Shown: in pieces, positions 8,586 through 17,636 of the stretch
Position numbering within the stretch: the stretch's first letter is position 1
How the letters are laid out: each line of letters begins with the position of its first letter
NCBI GenBank assembly: GCA_025360045.1
Contig: JANYCY010000091.1
Span: forward strand, 1 to 64,000
Direction: 5' to 3'
Source: Janthinobacterium sp.
Lineage (GTDB): Bacteria > Pseudomonadota > Gammaproteobacteria > Burkholderiales > Chitinibacteraceae
Length of the DNA: 64,000 nucleotides
Made by a program: the position numbers and the translations under genes
The notes under the pieces: generated by a model
Seen by the model: only the letters and a program-made list of their open reading frames with translations
Databases searched by the model: none
What the model was told of the DNA's origin: nothing

Positions 8586-10751
8586 TTAGCTATTTTTGGC
8601 AGCAGGTTTAGCACGGCTGGCTTTAATACCTAATAGCTCTTTTGCCTTAATGGCGAGCGGGGAGGTCGGGTCTTCTAGCTCGGGTGCCAGCATGGTCACT
8701 TTGGCGACGATCTCTACGGCGCGTTTACGCTCAGCCAGCGTTTTTAAGAGTTTAGGCAGGGTGGTCACTGAGCGCTCAGCATCTAAACTAATCAGCAGCG
8801 TTTGCGCTTCAAGTGCTTGTCGCCAAGCCGTCGGATCGATTTCAGGCAAGCTTGCTTTAATGCTGTCGCCAATTAAAAAAGAGCGTCGTTCGATATTGCC
8901 AGTGTGATGCATGGCCAGTACAAATAACCGCGCCAGCCCTTCGGTAAAGTCGCCTTGCTCAAACTGAGGCTCGGCTTCATCTCGAAGTGTATCCAAGCGT
9001 TGCTCGGCTTCTGCGCGTACTTTTGTTTCTATTGGGGCTGCTGGCGGGAAGAATGCACCTAGTCCTAGTGGCCCATAGATCGCTTTGACATAGCTGCTGC
9101 TGGCCGCATTGCGCAAATCTCGATAAGTATTGAGCGCGTCAGTAATCATCTCAGAAGCTTGTTTTTCTAAGCCTAGGAAAAGGTTATCAGCGGGGACGGG
9201 CTGGCGATATTGGCGAACTTGTTCGGCTTGCTGGCTGACGCTTGCCATCAGAGGGTTAAAGTCAGAGTAAACGTAGCGTTTTAAGGTATCTAGATTAAGC
9301 TTACGTGACCATTCGCCCATTTCTGGGGTAATAACGGTCTGTAAAATGGGGCGCAGGGTGTTTTTATAGATGGTATCGTTGATTTCAGAAACTTGTGCCA
9401 CGGTGCTAAAAATCGCTTCGTCTTCGCGGGTGTCAGGATCAACTTGGCGGAGTTGCTCGATGGTGCGCGTTTCAAAGCTTACGCTGTAGTTTCCTTGTTC
9501 TAGCTCTGAATAGGCTAAGTCGGCGGCTTTGGCATCGATTACCATTTCATACAGCCCTGGAGGCAGGGATTCCACCATCTCCATCACATTAACCAGCTCG
9601 GCGTGCTCTTTACGCGCCACTTTGCTGCCGACAAAAATGCCCAGATGGCCAATGTCTTTATGCAGCAAATACACAATGATTTGCCCTTCGGCCACAATCG
9701 CGCTTTCATGGCCGTAGAGGTCAATAATCCAGTTTAAAGCCTGCGCTGGTGGCGTAATATCATCACCCCAAGAAGCAAAGACGATAATGGGGGAGGTGAT
9801 TTTATGTAAATCGAGCGTGCCCCCATCTGGCGTTTGTATTTCACCGCTGGCTAGTTTATTACCGATAAATAGCTGGTTAACAATCGCCTCAATCTCATGC
9901 CCCGTCATGCGGAAATGCCCGCCCCACCAGCGCTCAAATTCTAAATAACGTGGTGCTTCAGTATCGACGTTGGCATACAGATGATAGGGCTTGCCCCATA
10001 AGGTATTGGCAGGGTTTAAGTTTTCGAAGTTTTTAACTAAATGCGCACCGTCAAAAATCCCGCCGCCCAAATCAGCAGTCAGCGCGGCCATCCAAGAGCC
10101 ACCATTGACACCGCCCGCATAGCGCATTGGGTTTTGCTCGTCCGAGCCAGCCCAATAAGAAAGGGGCGCGCCATTCAATACAATTGGCCCCATGATTTCT
10201 GGCCGTAAAGCGGCAAGACCCGCCACGGCCCAGCCCGCTTGGCAATTGCCAATAATGCAAGGTTTGCCGCTACTCTGAGGGTGGCGTTTGATAACTTCTT
10301 CAATAAATAGCGCTTCTGCTTGCATCACATCTTGCAAGCGTTGCCCAAGAACAGGATCAGGATAAAAGCCGACAAAATAAACTGGATGGCCTGCGCGCAA
10401 TGCTACGCCAACTTGGGAATCGGCCTTAAAGCCGCCAATGCCTGCTCCATGGCCTGCACGCGGATCGATAATCACATAAGGACGTTTGCTCTCGTCGCTC
10501 TGGATGCCCTGCAAAGGTAAGACCCGCAGCAGCATATAGTTGCAAGGCTTTGCCAAGCTGCGGCCATCGATTAATAGCTCGCTATCAAAGGCAAGCAGTG
10601 GTGGTTTGCCATTCTTGGCGTGTTCTATCGAGATATTGCCGCGTTCTCGCATCACATCGAGAAACAGCGTCGAGCGCTGAGTGGTGTCTATCCAGTACTC
10701 CCAAGCCTGTTCGATAAGGGCTAGGGGAGAAGCAAAGGCAGTTTGGGTCAT
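8586..10751 (-). CDS. DUF3141 protein, PHA synthase-like alpha/beta hydrolase
   Basis: A 721-residue protein of the DUF3141 family. The N-terminal 380 residues are an alpha/beta-hydrolase related to polyhydroxyalkanoate synthase: the nucleophile elbow reads GNCQAGW (near residue 168), with Cys in the position used by PhaC, and HLGIF near residue 373 fits the catalytic His. The C-terminal half is helical and of unknown function, ending in a Lys/Ala-rich tail. It is first in the cluster with the MaoC-phosphotransacylase, acetate kinase and FabI genes. The name poly(3-hydroxyalkanoate) synthetase is sometimes given, but polymer synthesis has not been shown by anything here. Confidence 0.82.
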   Translation of the reverse strand: MTQTAFASPLALIEQAWEYWIDTTQRSTLFLDVMRERGNISIEHAKNGKPPLLAFDSELLIDGRSLAKPCNYMLLRVLPLQGIQSDESKRPYVIIDPRAGHGAGIGGFKADSQVGVALRAGHPVYFVGFYPDPVLGQRLQDVMQAEALFIEEVIKRHPQSSGKPCIIGNCQAGWAVAGLAALRPEIMGPIVLNGAPLSYWAGSDEQNPMRYAGGVNGGSWMAALTADLGGGIFDGAHLVKNFENLNPANTLWGKPYHLYANVDTEAPRYLEFERWWGGHFRMTGHEIEAIVNQLFIGNKLASGEIQTPDGGTLDLHKITSPIIVFASWGDDITPPAQALNWIIDLYGHESAIVAEGQIIVYLLHKDIGHLGIFVGSKVARKEHAELVNVMEMVESLPPGLYEMVIDAKAADLAYSELEQGNYSVSFETRTIEQLRQVDPDTREDEAIFSTVAQVSEINDTIYKNTLRPILQTVITPEMGEWSRKLNLDTLKRYVYSDFNPLMASVSQQAEQVRQYRQPVPADNLFLGLEKQASEMITDALNTYRDLRNAASSSYVKAIYGPLGLGAFFPPAAPIETKVRAEAEQRLDTLRDEAEPQFEQGDFTEGLARLFVLAMHHTGNIERRSFLIGDSIKASLPEIDPTAWRQALEAQTLLISLDAERSVTTLPKLLKTLAERKRAVEIVAKVTMLAPELEDPTSPLAIKAKELLGIKASRAKPAAKNS

Positions 10752-11200
10752 TGCACCACTCGCTAAAAGTTAAGATTTCGTTAGTTTATTTTATCTTTAG
10801 TAAGTTTACTTTTTAAAAATACAAGGTATGTGATAGCTGATAGTAAATAATTGTAAAGATACTGACAAGTTAAACGACAAATATGACATTCGTATGCGCG
10901 TATTTTGCTGTGCTGCAGAGAACGTAAGTAGAGGCAAGGTGGATTTATTGCAATAAAATGTGCTGGAGATAGGCTTGACGTAGGTATGGCTAAAGTCGTT
11001 TACTGTGTGCCCCTAGCAATAGGCGTTTTTTGATATAAAGCATTAAGGGCGTTCTAATTAAATCGATATTCATGAATGCTTTTGTTGGGGATTCAGTACA
11101 GGCGCTGGATGTTTGCCCGTACGGAAATGACAAAAGTGAATAGATTAGCGCTTTCTTAAATAAAGTAATGAGTTGCTTGCTTAGCTTAATGGAGTATTCC
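10752..11200. promoter_or_regulatory. divergent intergenic region before DUF3141 and pncB
   Basis: A 449-base AT-rich gap between divergent genes, so it must hold promoters for both. I see no confident operator. A degenerate CGTCATTCCCG element lies at 11085-11131 (GGGGATTCAGTACAGG ... CCCGTACGGAAATGAC). A T6 run at 11032-11037 follows a weak stem (CCTA/TAGG). The pncB ribosome site GGAG is at 11191-11194. Confidence 0.5.
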
Positions 11201-12409
11201 ATGTTAGGTTTTATACCGGTGATCGAGTCTTTATTGGATACAGATCTGTATAAATTCACCATGATGCAAGAAATACTGCATCATCAGCCTGAAACACAAG
11301 CCGCTTATGCATTTAAATGCCGCAATAAGCCGGCCTTGCCATTAGCTTCGCTGAAAAATGAAATTGAAGCTCAGCTTGATCATTTATGTTCTTTACGTTT
11401 TAGTGAGTCAGAATTAGCTTATTTAGCGAAATTACGTTTTATTAAGTCAGATTTTGTTGATTTTTTGCGTTTATTTAAATTGCAACGGCGGTTTATTAGT
11501 ATTTCTATTCGCGAAAGTGATTCTAATGATTTAGATATTCGAGTCTCAGGGCCTATGCTGCATTGCATGTTGTTTGAGATTTATCTTTTATCGATTGTGA
11601 ATGAAATTTACTTTAGGCAGTTTCCCTTGCAAGACGCCTTAGTGATAGGCCGCAGGCGTTTAAAGGCTAAATTAATCACGCTTAAAACATTATCGCCCTC
11701 CGATATGCTAAAGAATCCTTTCGTGTTCTTCGATTTCGGCACGCGCCGACGTTTCTCTAGAGTGTGGCATGCAGAAATGGTGGGTTTATTGGCAAAAGAA
11801 GCCGCTCCTTATTTTCGTGGCACGAGTAATGTTTTATTGGCCATGCAATATGGTGTGACGCCTATTGGCACAATGGCACATGAGTATATGCAAGCATTTC
11901 AATGTTTTGGTTCACGTTTGCGTGATTTTCAGACTAATGCGCTAGAGCATTGGGTGCGTGAATACCGTGGTGATTTAGGTATTGCGCTAACTGATGTGGT
12001 GGGAACAGATGCATTCTTGCGTGATTTTGATTTATATTTTTGCAAACTATTTGATGGATTACGCCATGATTCGGGGGACCCTTATGAATGGGGCGAAAAG
12101 GTGATTGCCCATTATATAAAAATGAACATTGATTACGGTACCAAGCAATTAGTGTTTAGTGATGGTTTAACACTTGAAAAATCAATCGCGCTATATCGCC
12201 ATTTTGCACCCCGTACCCGCACGGGCTTTGGGATTGGAACTCATTTATCCAATGATTGTGGGCAAGTGCCATTGCAAATTGTGATGAAGCTGGTGTCATG
12301 TAATGGCCAGCCTGTTGCGAAGGTGAGCGATACCCCTGGCAAGGGGATGTGTGAGGATGAAAACTTTCTTAATTATCTATGCGACGTGTTTCAAACGACA
12401 AGGCAGTAA
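11201..12409 (+). CDS. pncB: nicotinate phosphoribosyltransferase
   Basis: A 402-residue enzyme of the NAD salvage (Preiss-Handler) pathway; it makes nicotinate mononucleotide from nicotinate and PRPP with ATP. Family motifs: LLDTDLYKFTMMQ at the N-terminus, FFDFGTRRRFS, RGTSNVLLAMQYG and GTMAHEYMQAFQ (the regulatory-phosphorylation His region), and FGIGTHLSND towards the C-terminus. ATG 11201 is preferred over an upstream ATG because GGAG lies six bases before it and the conserved protein begins there. Base composition is more AT-rich than in the neighbouring minus-strand cluster. Monocistronic. Confidence 0.92.
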   Translation: MLGFIPVIESLLDTDLYKFTMMQEILHHQPETQAAYAFKCRNKPALPLASLKNEIEAQLDHLCSLRFSESELAYLAKLRFIKSDFVDFLRLFKLQRRFISISIRESDSNDLDIRVSGPMLHCMLFEIYLLSIVNEIYFRQFPLQDALVIGRRRLKAKLITLKTLSPSDMLKNPFVFFDFGTRRRFSRVWHAEMVGLLAKEAAPYFRGTSNVLLAMQYGVTPIGTMAHEYMQAFQCFGSRLRDFQTNALEHWVREYRGDLGIALTDVVGTDAFLRDFDLYFCKLFDGLRHDSGDPYEWGEKVIAHYIKMNIDYGTKQLVFSDGLTLEKSIALYRHFAPRTRTGFGIGTHLSNDCGQVPLQIVMKLVSCNGQPVAKVSDTPGKGMCEDENFLNYLCDVFQTTRQ

Positions 12410-12529
12410 TCGAATCTTTTTTAATATTGGCTAGGGGCAATTAATACAGCTCCTTTCTTATAAAGCATAGTGCTAAGATAGCAGGCTTCAATATGCTTGA
12501 TAGGTCACCCTGCTTTTTGCAGATCATTT

Positions 12530-13897
12530 ATGCTTTTTGAAACTAATCGCTCATATTTGGCATCTTTGCCGCGTTTTGCACAAGATCCAGCTCAATTTCA
12601 GACCTTACTAACGACTGAGGCCTTTCGCTTAAAGCTACTCGATCTGATTAGTAAGGCACAAACACGTATTTATATTACGGCACTTTATTTGCAGGAGGAC
12701 GAAGCAGGGGCGCAGATTTTGGCCGCTTTATATGCCGCTCGTGCTCGTTGCCCTGACTTAGATATTCGTGTGTTTGTTGATTGGCATCGCGCCCAGCGTG
12801 GCCTGATTGGGGCTGGGGCACAGGCTGGTAATGCCGCTTGGTATCAGCGAGAGCGCTTAAAGCATGATCTTAATGTGCCCATTTATGGCGTACCAGCGCA
12901 AACTCGCGAGCTATTTGGTGTATTGCATCTGAAAGGATTTATTTTTGATGACACCGTGGTGTATAGCGGTGCGAGTTTAAATAATGTGTATTTGCATGTG
13001 GGCGAGCGCTATCGTTACGATCGATATCATGTAATTAACAATTCGGCATTAGCCGATAGTATGGTTAATTTTTTACAGACTGAATTTTTAAATAGCAGCG
13101 CAGTATATCGGTTGGATTTAAACCCGATTCCAAGCACTAAGCAAATCAGCTCGGATATTCGTCAATTCCGCCAGCGGCTTAAATCGGCTAATTATGCAAC
13201 GCATCATGCTCAAGATGAAGTTTCAGGCCTAGGTATTACGCCTATTGTAGGCCTAGGTATTACGCCTATTGTAGGCGTAGGTAAGCGTAATCCATTAAAT
13301 CGTTTAATTATTAAACTGCTGGCTTCAGCAAAGCAGCATGTACAAATTTGCACGCCCTATTTTAATTTGCCTCGTACCGTAATCAAAGAAATTAACCGCC
13401 TGCTGCAGCGTGGGGTAAAGGTCGATATTATTGTTGGCGAGAAAAAAGCCAATGATTTTTATATCCCTGAAAACGAGCCATTTAAAACCATTGGTGCATT
13501 GCCTTATTTATACGAAACGCATTTACGCCGCTTTGCCAAAGTACACCAACTCGATATTCACCGTGGACAGCTTAATTTAATGCTGTGGAACGACCCTGGC
13601 CATAGTTATCATTTGAAAGGTATTTGGGTGGACGATGATTATATTTTACTCACCGGCAATAATCTGAACCCACGTGCTTTTAGTCTGGATTTAGAAAATG
13701 CTTTATTAATTCATGATCCAAAGCATGAATTAACCGCACAATTGCAGCAGGAAAAGGCTGAAATTGCAAAAAACACCACGCGTATTGCTTATTATCGTGA
13801 GCTAGAAACCGTGCTGGATTACCCGCCACCGGTTAAAAAATTACTGACTCGATTGTCGCGCTTTAGGGCAGATCGATTGATTTCTAGATTGCTATAG
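12530..13897 (+). CDS. pssA: phosphatidylserine synthase, PLD family
   Basis: A 455-residue CDP-diacylglycerol-serine O-phosphatidyltransferase that makes phosphatidylserine, the precursor of phosphatidylethanolamine. It matches E. coli PssA along its length as I remember it. Both HKD-type motifs are present: HLKGFIFDDTVVYSGASLN (about 137-155) and HLKGIWVDDDYILLTGNNLN. Start placed at ATG 12530 (MLFETNRSYL); the ribosome site is weak. Odd feature: the conserved VTPLVGLGK-like segment is duplicated in frame (residues 233-248), see the repeat entry. A bidirectional terminator follows. Confidence 0.93.
   Translation: MLFETNRSYLASLPRFAQDPAQFQTLLTTEAFRLKLLDLISKAQTRIYITALYLQEDEAGAQILAALYAARARCPDLDIRVFVDWHRAQRGLIGAGAQAGNAAWYQRERLKHDLNVPIYGVPAQTRELFGVLHLKGFIFDDTVVYSGASLNNVYLHVGERYRYDRYHVINNSALADSMVNFLQTEFLNSSAVYRLDLNPIPSTKQISSDIRQFRQRLKSANYATHHAQDEVSGLGITPIVGLGITPIVGVGKRNPLNRLIIKLLASAKQHVQICTPYFNLPRTVIKEINRLLQRGVKVDIIVGEKKANDFYIPENEPFKTIGALPYLYETHLRRFAKVHQLDIHRGQLNLMLWNDPGHSYHLKGIWVDDDYILLTGNNLNPRAFSLDLENALLIHDPKHELTAQLQQEKAEIAKNTTRIAYYRELETVLDYPPPVKKLLTRLSRFRADRLISRLL
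13226..13273 (+). repeat. perfect 24-bp tandem duplication inside pssA
   Basis: Two identical 24-base units starting GGCCTAGGTATTACGCC (13226-13249 and 13250-13273), followed by a partial third start GGCGTAGGTA. Each unit encodes GLGITPIV in the pssA frame. E. coli PssA has one copy of the equivalent motif, so the second is an insertion of eight residues in a conserved loop. Confidence 0.95.
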
Positions 13898-13912
13898 ATT
13901 ATCCGTACCCAA

Positions 13913-13947
13913 TAAAAAACCACGGCCTGTTTGCCGTGGTTTTTTAT
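13913..13947. terminator. bidirectional terminator between pssA and tyrS
   Basis: AAAAAACCACGGC and GCCGTGGTTTTTT form a stem flanked by A and T runs around a CTGTTT-like loop, working in both directions between the convergent pssA and tyrS genes. Confidence 0.9.
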
Positions 13948-13966
13948 TGTCTAAATATAATTTAGC

Positions 13967-15241
13967 TTATTTCCAAATCACCAGGCAATGATTTTTCTTA
14001 CCACGGCGTAGCAGGGTGTAGTTGCCGTAGCGACGGTCTGCATCGCTGAGGCTGTAAGCTACGTCAGTGATTTTAGCGCCGTTGATAATCACCGCGCCGC
14101 TTTCGATAAAGCCACGCGCTTGGCTTTTGGAGGTGGCTAGCTCGCCTGCTACCAGCGCGTCGAGTAGGCCGGTTTGGTCTTTATTGATTTCAATATGTGG
14201 CAGGCCATCGAGCGCCAGCTGCTCAAAATCGTCGATCGTGAGCGAGTTTTGATCTTCTGAAAATAGGCTTTGGCTGATGCGTTGTGCCGCAACTACGGCA
14301 TCAGATCCGTGTACCAAGGTGGTGACTTGTTCGGCCAGAATGCGTTGGCCTTCCGGTTTGCCAGCGGCTTCTTTATCTGCGGCTTCAATAGCATCAATTT
14401 CGGTCGTGCTTAGGAAGGTGAAGTAGCGCAGAAATTTATAAACGTCCGCGTCGGCAGTGGTCAGCCAAAATTGGTAAAACTTATAAGGCGAGGTTTTTTT
14501 CGCATCCAGCCAAATCGTGCCGCTTTCAGTCTTACCAAATTTAGTGCCGTCAGATTTGGTCACTAGTGGCATGGTCAGGCCAAACACCTGCTGCTGATTC
14601 ATGCGGCGGGTGAGGTCTGTTCCGGCGGTGATGTTGCCCCATTGGTCAGAGCCACCAATTTGTAGCTCGCAGCCGTGTTGCTTATTCAGCTCTACAAAAT
14701 CGTAACCTTGCAGCAGGCTGTAGGTGAATTCGGTGAAAGAGATACCGGAATCGTCGCGGTTAATCCGCTGTTGCACGGCTTCTTTTTTGATCATGGCGTT
14801 CACGGAGAAGTGCTTGCCGATGTCACGCAAGAACGTCAGCACATCCATCTTGCCAAACCAATCGTGGTTATTGGCCATAATGGCGGCATTGCTGCCTTCA
14901 AAATTGAGGAAAGGCTCAACTTGCTTACGGATTTTGCCAACCCAGCTATCGATGATATCAAGGGTGTTGAGTTTGCGTTCGGTGGCTTTAAAGCTAGGAT
15001 CGCCAATCATGCCGGTAGCACCACCAACCAGAGCAATCGGCTTGTGGCCTGCTTCTTGGAAGCGTTTGAGCACCAGAATCGGCACTAAGCTACCGATATG
15101 CAGGCTATCTGCGGTTGGATCAAAGCCGCAATAAAGAGTAATAGATTTCTCAGCCAGCCGTTTTTCTAGCGCATCGCCATCAGTCAGTTGGGCAATCAGG
15201 CCACGCGCTTGTAAATCGCTGATTAAATTCATTTCACTCAT
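13967..15241 (-). CDS. tyrS: tyrosyl-tRNA synthetase
   Basis: A 424-residue class I aminoacyl-tRNA synthetase charging tRNA-Tyr. Visible motifs: [18 protein letters not shown] with the HIGH-type signature HIGS, the tyrosine-binding segment [19 protein letters not shown] as the KMSKS loop, and a C-terminal S4-like RNA-binding domain (about 355-424). ATG 15241 is chosen because GGAAAA precedes it by six bases; a TTG eight codons upstream is also in frame. It is monocistronic and ends at the terminator shared with pssA. Confidence 0.94.
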   Translation of the reverse strand: MSEMNLISDLQARGLIAQLTDGDALEKRLAEKSITLYCGFDPTADSLHIGSLVPILVLKRFQEAGHKPIALVGGATGMIGDPSFKATERKLNTLDIIDSWVGKIRKQVEPFLNFEGSNAAIMANNHDWFGKMDVLTFLRDIGKHFSVNAMIKKEAVQQRINRDDSGISFTEFTYSLLQGYDFVELNKQHGCELQIGGSDQWGNITAGTDLTRRMNQQQVFGLTMPLVTKSDGTKFGKTESGTIWLDAKKTSPYKFYQFWLTTADADVYKFLRYFTFLSTTEIDAIEAADKEAAGKPEGQRILAEQVTTLVHGSDAVVAAQRISQSLFSEDQNSLTIDDFEQLALDGLPHIEINKDQTGLLDALVAGELATSKSQARGFIESGAVIINGAKITDVAYSLSDADRRYGNYTLLRRGKKNHCLVIWK

Positions 15242-15307
15242 TATATTTTCCAATTGATTGCTCAAGATCGTAAAACGATAGCTGCTATTTCAAGATTGCT
15301 AAGACTT

Positions 15308-15377
15308 GGTAGGGCGGGTGAAACCCGCCGTTTTTCGTATTTCATAGCAAAGCTTGGCGGGTTTCACCCGCCCTACG
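15308..15377. repeat. GTAGGGCGGGTGAAACCCGCC palindrome
   Basis: A roughly 70-bp inverted repeat: GTAGGGCGGGTGAAACCCGCC on the left and GGCGGGTTTCACCCGCCCTAC on the right, each arm itself a small hairpin. It lies between the tyrS start and the purK stop. A member of the common GTAGGGTGGGCAC-like family seen throughout the window. Confidence 0.85.
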
Positions 15378-15407
15378 AGGCGGTGGTATCGATTATTTTT
15401 GCTGGAA

Positions 15408-16547
15408 CTACAGCGTTTCTTTTAGGGCCAAAGCCTGCTCTAAAGCGGCATCCACATTGCTAGCCAGCACATTGTAATGACCCATTTTGCGGCCAGCGCG
15501 GGCTTCTTTTTTGCCGTAGAGGTGCAGCTTGGTGTTGGGCGCGGTGAGCATGATTTCCCAATGCGGCTCGCTGCCATCATCGTGCCAAACATCACCCAGC
15601 AGATTCACCATTACCACTGGAGTGTGCAAATCTGGTTTGCCGGGGTAGAGGCCGCACATGGTGCGTACTTGCTGCTCAAACTGGCTACTAAATGTGGCGT
15701 CTAGCGTGTAATGGCCACTATTGTGCGGGCGCGGTGCCATTTCGTTGATGACCAGCGTATCGTCTTCTAGCACAAAGAATTCAACTGCGATCACGCCAAT
15801 GTAGTCGAGCTTTTCAACCAGTTGAATTGCCATTGCGCGGGCACGTTCAGTGATTTCTTCGCTGATGCGGGCAGGCACGATGGAGATATCTAATACGCCA
15901 TCGGTATGGATATTTTCTGCTGGCGGAAAACAGGCGATTTCATTGGCAGCACTACGGGCCACAATCACCGAAACCTCGGCTTTAAGTGGCAGCATTTTTT
16001 CTAGCACGCAAGGCTGATGCTTTAGCTCGGATAGGGCGTAGCGGGCTTCTTCTAAGCTTTTGATCCGAACTTGGCCCTTGCCATCGTAGCCATTACGGGC
16101 TGTTTTTAGAATACCTGGTAGGTAGGGGCTAAGCTCTTGTTCTAGATCGCCGGAATTCTCGATAACAAGAAAAGGCGCAGTGGCGAGGCCTGCATCACGG
16201 ATGAAGTTTTTCTCTTTCATCCGATCTTGCGCGATGGCGACTGAATCGCCAGATGGGCTGACTTTTACGCCTTGGCTTGCTAGCCAGCGCATGCTGTCGG
16301 CGTTGACGTTTTCAAATTCGGTGGTCACGGCGGCACAATGCTTAGCAAGGGCGGCCAGTGCTTCAGGGTCGGTATAGGGTTTGCAAAGATGGACATCGGC
16401 GATCTCGGCAGCGGGGGCGCTTGGATCTGGGTCGAGCACGGTTACACCATAGCCCATGGTCTTCGCTGCCATAGCAAACATGCGGCCTAGTTGGCCTCCA
16501 CCCAAGATGCCTAACATGGCGGGTGGGAGAATCGGCTTAACGGCCAT
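15408..16547 (-). CDS. purK: N5-carboxyaminoimidazole ribonucleotide synthase
   Basis: A 379-residue ATP-grasp enzyme of purine synthesis; it carboxylates AIR with bicarbonate and ATP to N5-CAIR, the substrate of PurE. The N-terminus ILGGGQLGRMFAMAAKTMGY is diagnostic, and ATP-grasp motifs GYDGKGQ and NEMAPRPHNSGHYT are present. It is the last gene of purE-orf86-purK. A 66-base gap separates it from orf86 and carries signs of a start-site duplication (see findings). Confidence 0.94.
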   Translation of the reverse strand: MAVKPILPPAMLGILGGGQLGRMFAMAAKTMGYGVTVLDPDPSAPAAEIADVHLCKPYTDPEALAALAKHCAAVTTEFENVNADSMRWLASQGVKVSPSGDSVAIAQDRMKEKNFIRDAGLATAPFLVIENSGDLEQELSPYLPGILKTARNGYDGKGQVRIKSLEEARYALSELKHQPCVLEKMLPLKAEVSVIVARSAANEIACFPPAENIHTDGVLDISIVPARISEEITERARAMAIQLVEKLDYIGVIAVEFFVLEDDTLVINEMAPRPHNSGHYTLDATFSSQFEQQVRTMCGLYPGKPDLHTPVVMVNLLGDVWHDDGSEPHWEIMLTAPNTKLHLYGKKEARAGRKMGHYNVLASNVDAALEQALALKETL

Positions 16548-16630
16548 TTTTAAATCCTTTCTTGTGTCAATTCCAGCATGGCATAACCTTGGCCACGTAC
16601 GCTCTAAAAACCATCTTCAATCTTTGTCTT
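16539..16630 (-). repeat. possible tandem duplication at the orf86/purK junction
   Basis: On the minus strand CAAAGATTGAAGATGGTTTTTAG (stop of orf86 and following ATG) resembles GAAAGGATTTAAAAATGGCC at the purK start; the two ATGs are 67 bases apart. The 15-codon frame from the first ATG (16614) ends before purK, so it does not bridge to it. Similarity is short and this is the weakest of the junction duplications. Confidence 0.35.
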
Positions 16631-16877
16631 GCCGTTGTTTTACGCCCTGCAACAGAGCAACACCCCAAAGCCCCCAGCCAAAGACCGCACCTAAAATGAG
16701 GGCTAATGGCAGAATTTGTATCGTGGCGGCGATCAGTGATTTTCTTTCCAAAAAGCTGATTGCTAAAGAAAACAGCAGACCAAAGGGAAGCCCCCAGCAG
16801 AAGGCCCCTCGGTAAAAGACGCTGAACAAAAAGCCTTTTTCTTCCAGCTCTGCCAGCAGTTCTTTGGTGGGTTTCAT
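16617..16877 (-). CDS. small two-helix membrane protein in the purEK operon
   Basis: An 86-residue protein with a charged N-terminus (about 1-22), two hydrophobic segments (about 24-41 and 48-77) and a short Lys/Arg/Asp tail. Its ATG overlaps the purE stop by four bases, so it is translationally coupled to purE. I do not recognise the family. Position suggests it is merely carried with the purine genes; no enzyme motif is visible. Confidence 0.7.
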   Translation of the reverse strand: MKPTKELLAELEEKGFLFSVFYRGAFCWGLPFGLLFSLAISFLERKSLIAATIQILPLALILGAVFGWGLWGVALLQGVKQRQDKD

Positions 16878-17362
16878 TCTACTTCGGGCAGTTCCATCGC
16901 CAGCACGGTTTCTTTTTGCTCAGCCCTAAATGCGGCTAGCTTGGTGGCCAGCTCAGGAATGGCATTAGCGAGTAGAGAAACAGCAAATAGCGCCGCATTA
17001 GCAGCACCCGCTTCGCCGATCGCAAAAGTAGCAACAGGGATACCCTTAGGCATTTGCACGATGGAAAGCAGCGAGTCTTCACCACGCAGATATTTAGATG
17101 GAACAGGCACGCCCAGCACTGGAATCGTTGTTTTCGCTGCAATCATCCCTGGCAGATGCGCTGCACCACCTGCGCCTGCAATAATGCATTGCAAGCCGCG
17201 AGCTGCAGCCGTTTCGGCGTATTCAAACAGCAAATCAGGGGTGCGATGCGCAGAAACAACGCGACATTCAAATGCCACGCCAAAGGCTTTTAGTTGCTTA
17301 GCGGCATGCTGCATGACTTCCCAGTCACTATTGCTACCCATTACAACGCCGACTTGAATCAT
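16874..17362 (-). CDS. purE: N5-carboxyaminoimidazole ribonucleotide mutase
   Basis: A 162-residue class I PurE that moves the carboxyl group of N5-CAIR to give CAIR. Motifs: [15 protein letters not shown] near the start, [15 protein letters not shown], and [15 protein letters not shown] with the catalytic-site residues. First gene of the purE-orf86-purK operon; its stop overlaps the next ATG by four bases. Confidence 0.94.
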   Translation of the reverse strand: MIQVGVVMGSNSDWEVMQHAAKQLKAFGVAFECRVVSAHRTPDLLFEYAETAAARGLQCIIAGAGGAAHLPGMIAAKTTIPVLGVPVPSKYLRGEDSLLSIVQMPKGIPVATFAIGEAGAANAALFAVSLLANAIPELATKLAAFRAEQKETVLAMELPEVE

Positions 17363-17526
17363 GGGTTTTCCCCGTGTAAAGAATGAATGTTACCGAAAAA
17401 ATGAGAATAAGGGACAGTTTCAATTGCCCTGTAGCCCAAAGAGTACTGCACTTCATTGCTTGGACGGCCGATTCCAGATGGAAAAGCGTCCTTTTTTACT
17501 TAATATTAGCAAATTCTAATAAATGT

Positions 17527-17636
17527 ATTGACCTGTCATAGCCGCTAAGGCATTCTGCGCACCGCGGTGCATGTACCGTGTAATTTGCAATGAACTTGAT
17601 ACGCTGGGAGGCTTGCTTCCCAGCGTCTTTTTTTAT
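17527..17636 (+). ncRNA. candidate small RNA ending at an orphan terminator
   Basis: The gap between the minus-strand purE and msbA genes contains a strong plus-strand intrinsic terminator, ACGCTGGGAG/CTTCCCAGCGT then T7 (17601-17633), although no plus-strand gene precedes it. A weak promoter (TTTACT, 16 bases, TAATAA) could start a transcript near 17527; a perfect palindrome GCACCGCGGTGC lies inside. The minus-strand side has no T run, so it does not serve msbA. Existence as an RNA is inference. Confidence 0.3.

Noticed and set aside
14675-15088. Long plus-strand frame opposite tyrS
   Set aside because: Shadow of tyrS codon bias on the opposite strand; tyrS motifs are unambiguous.
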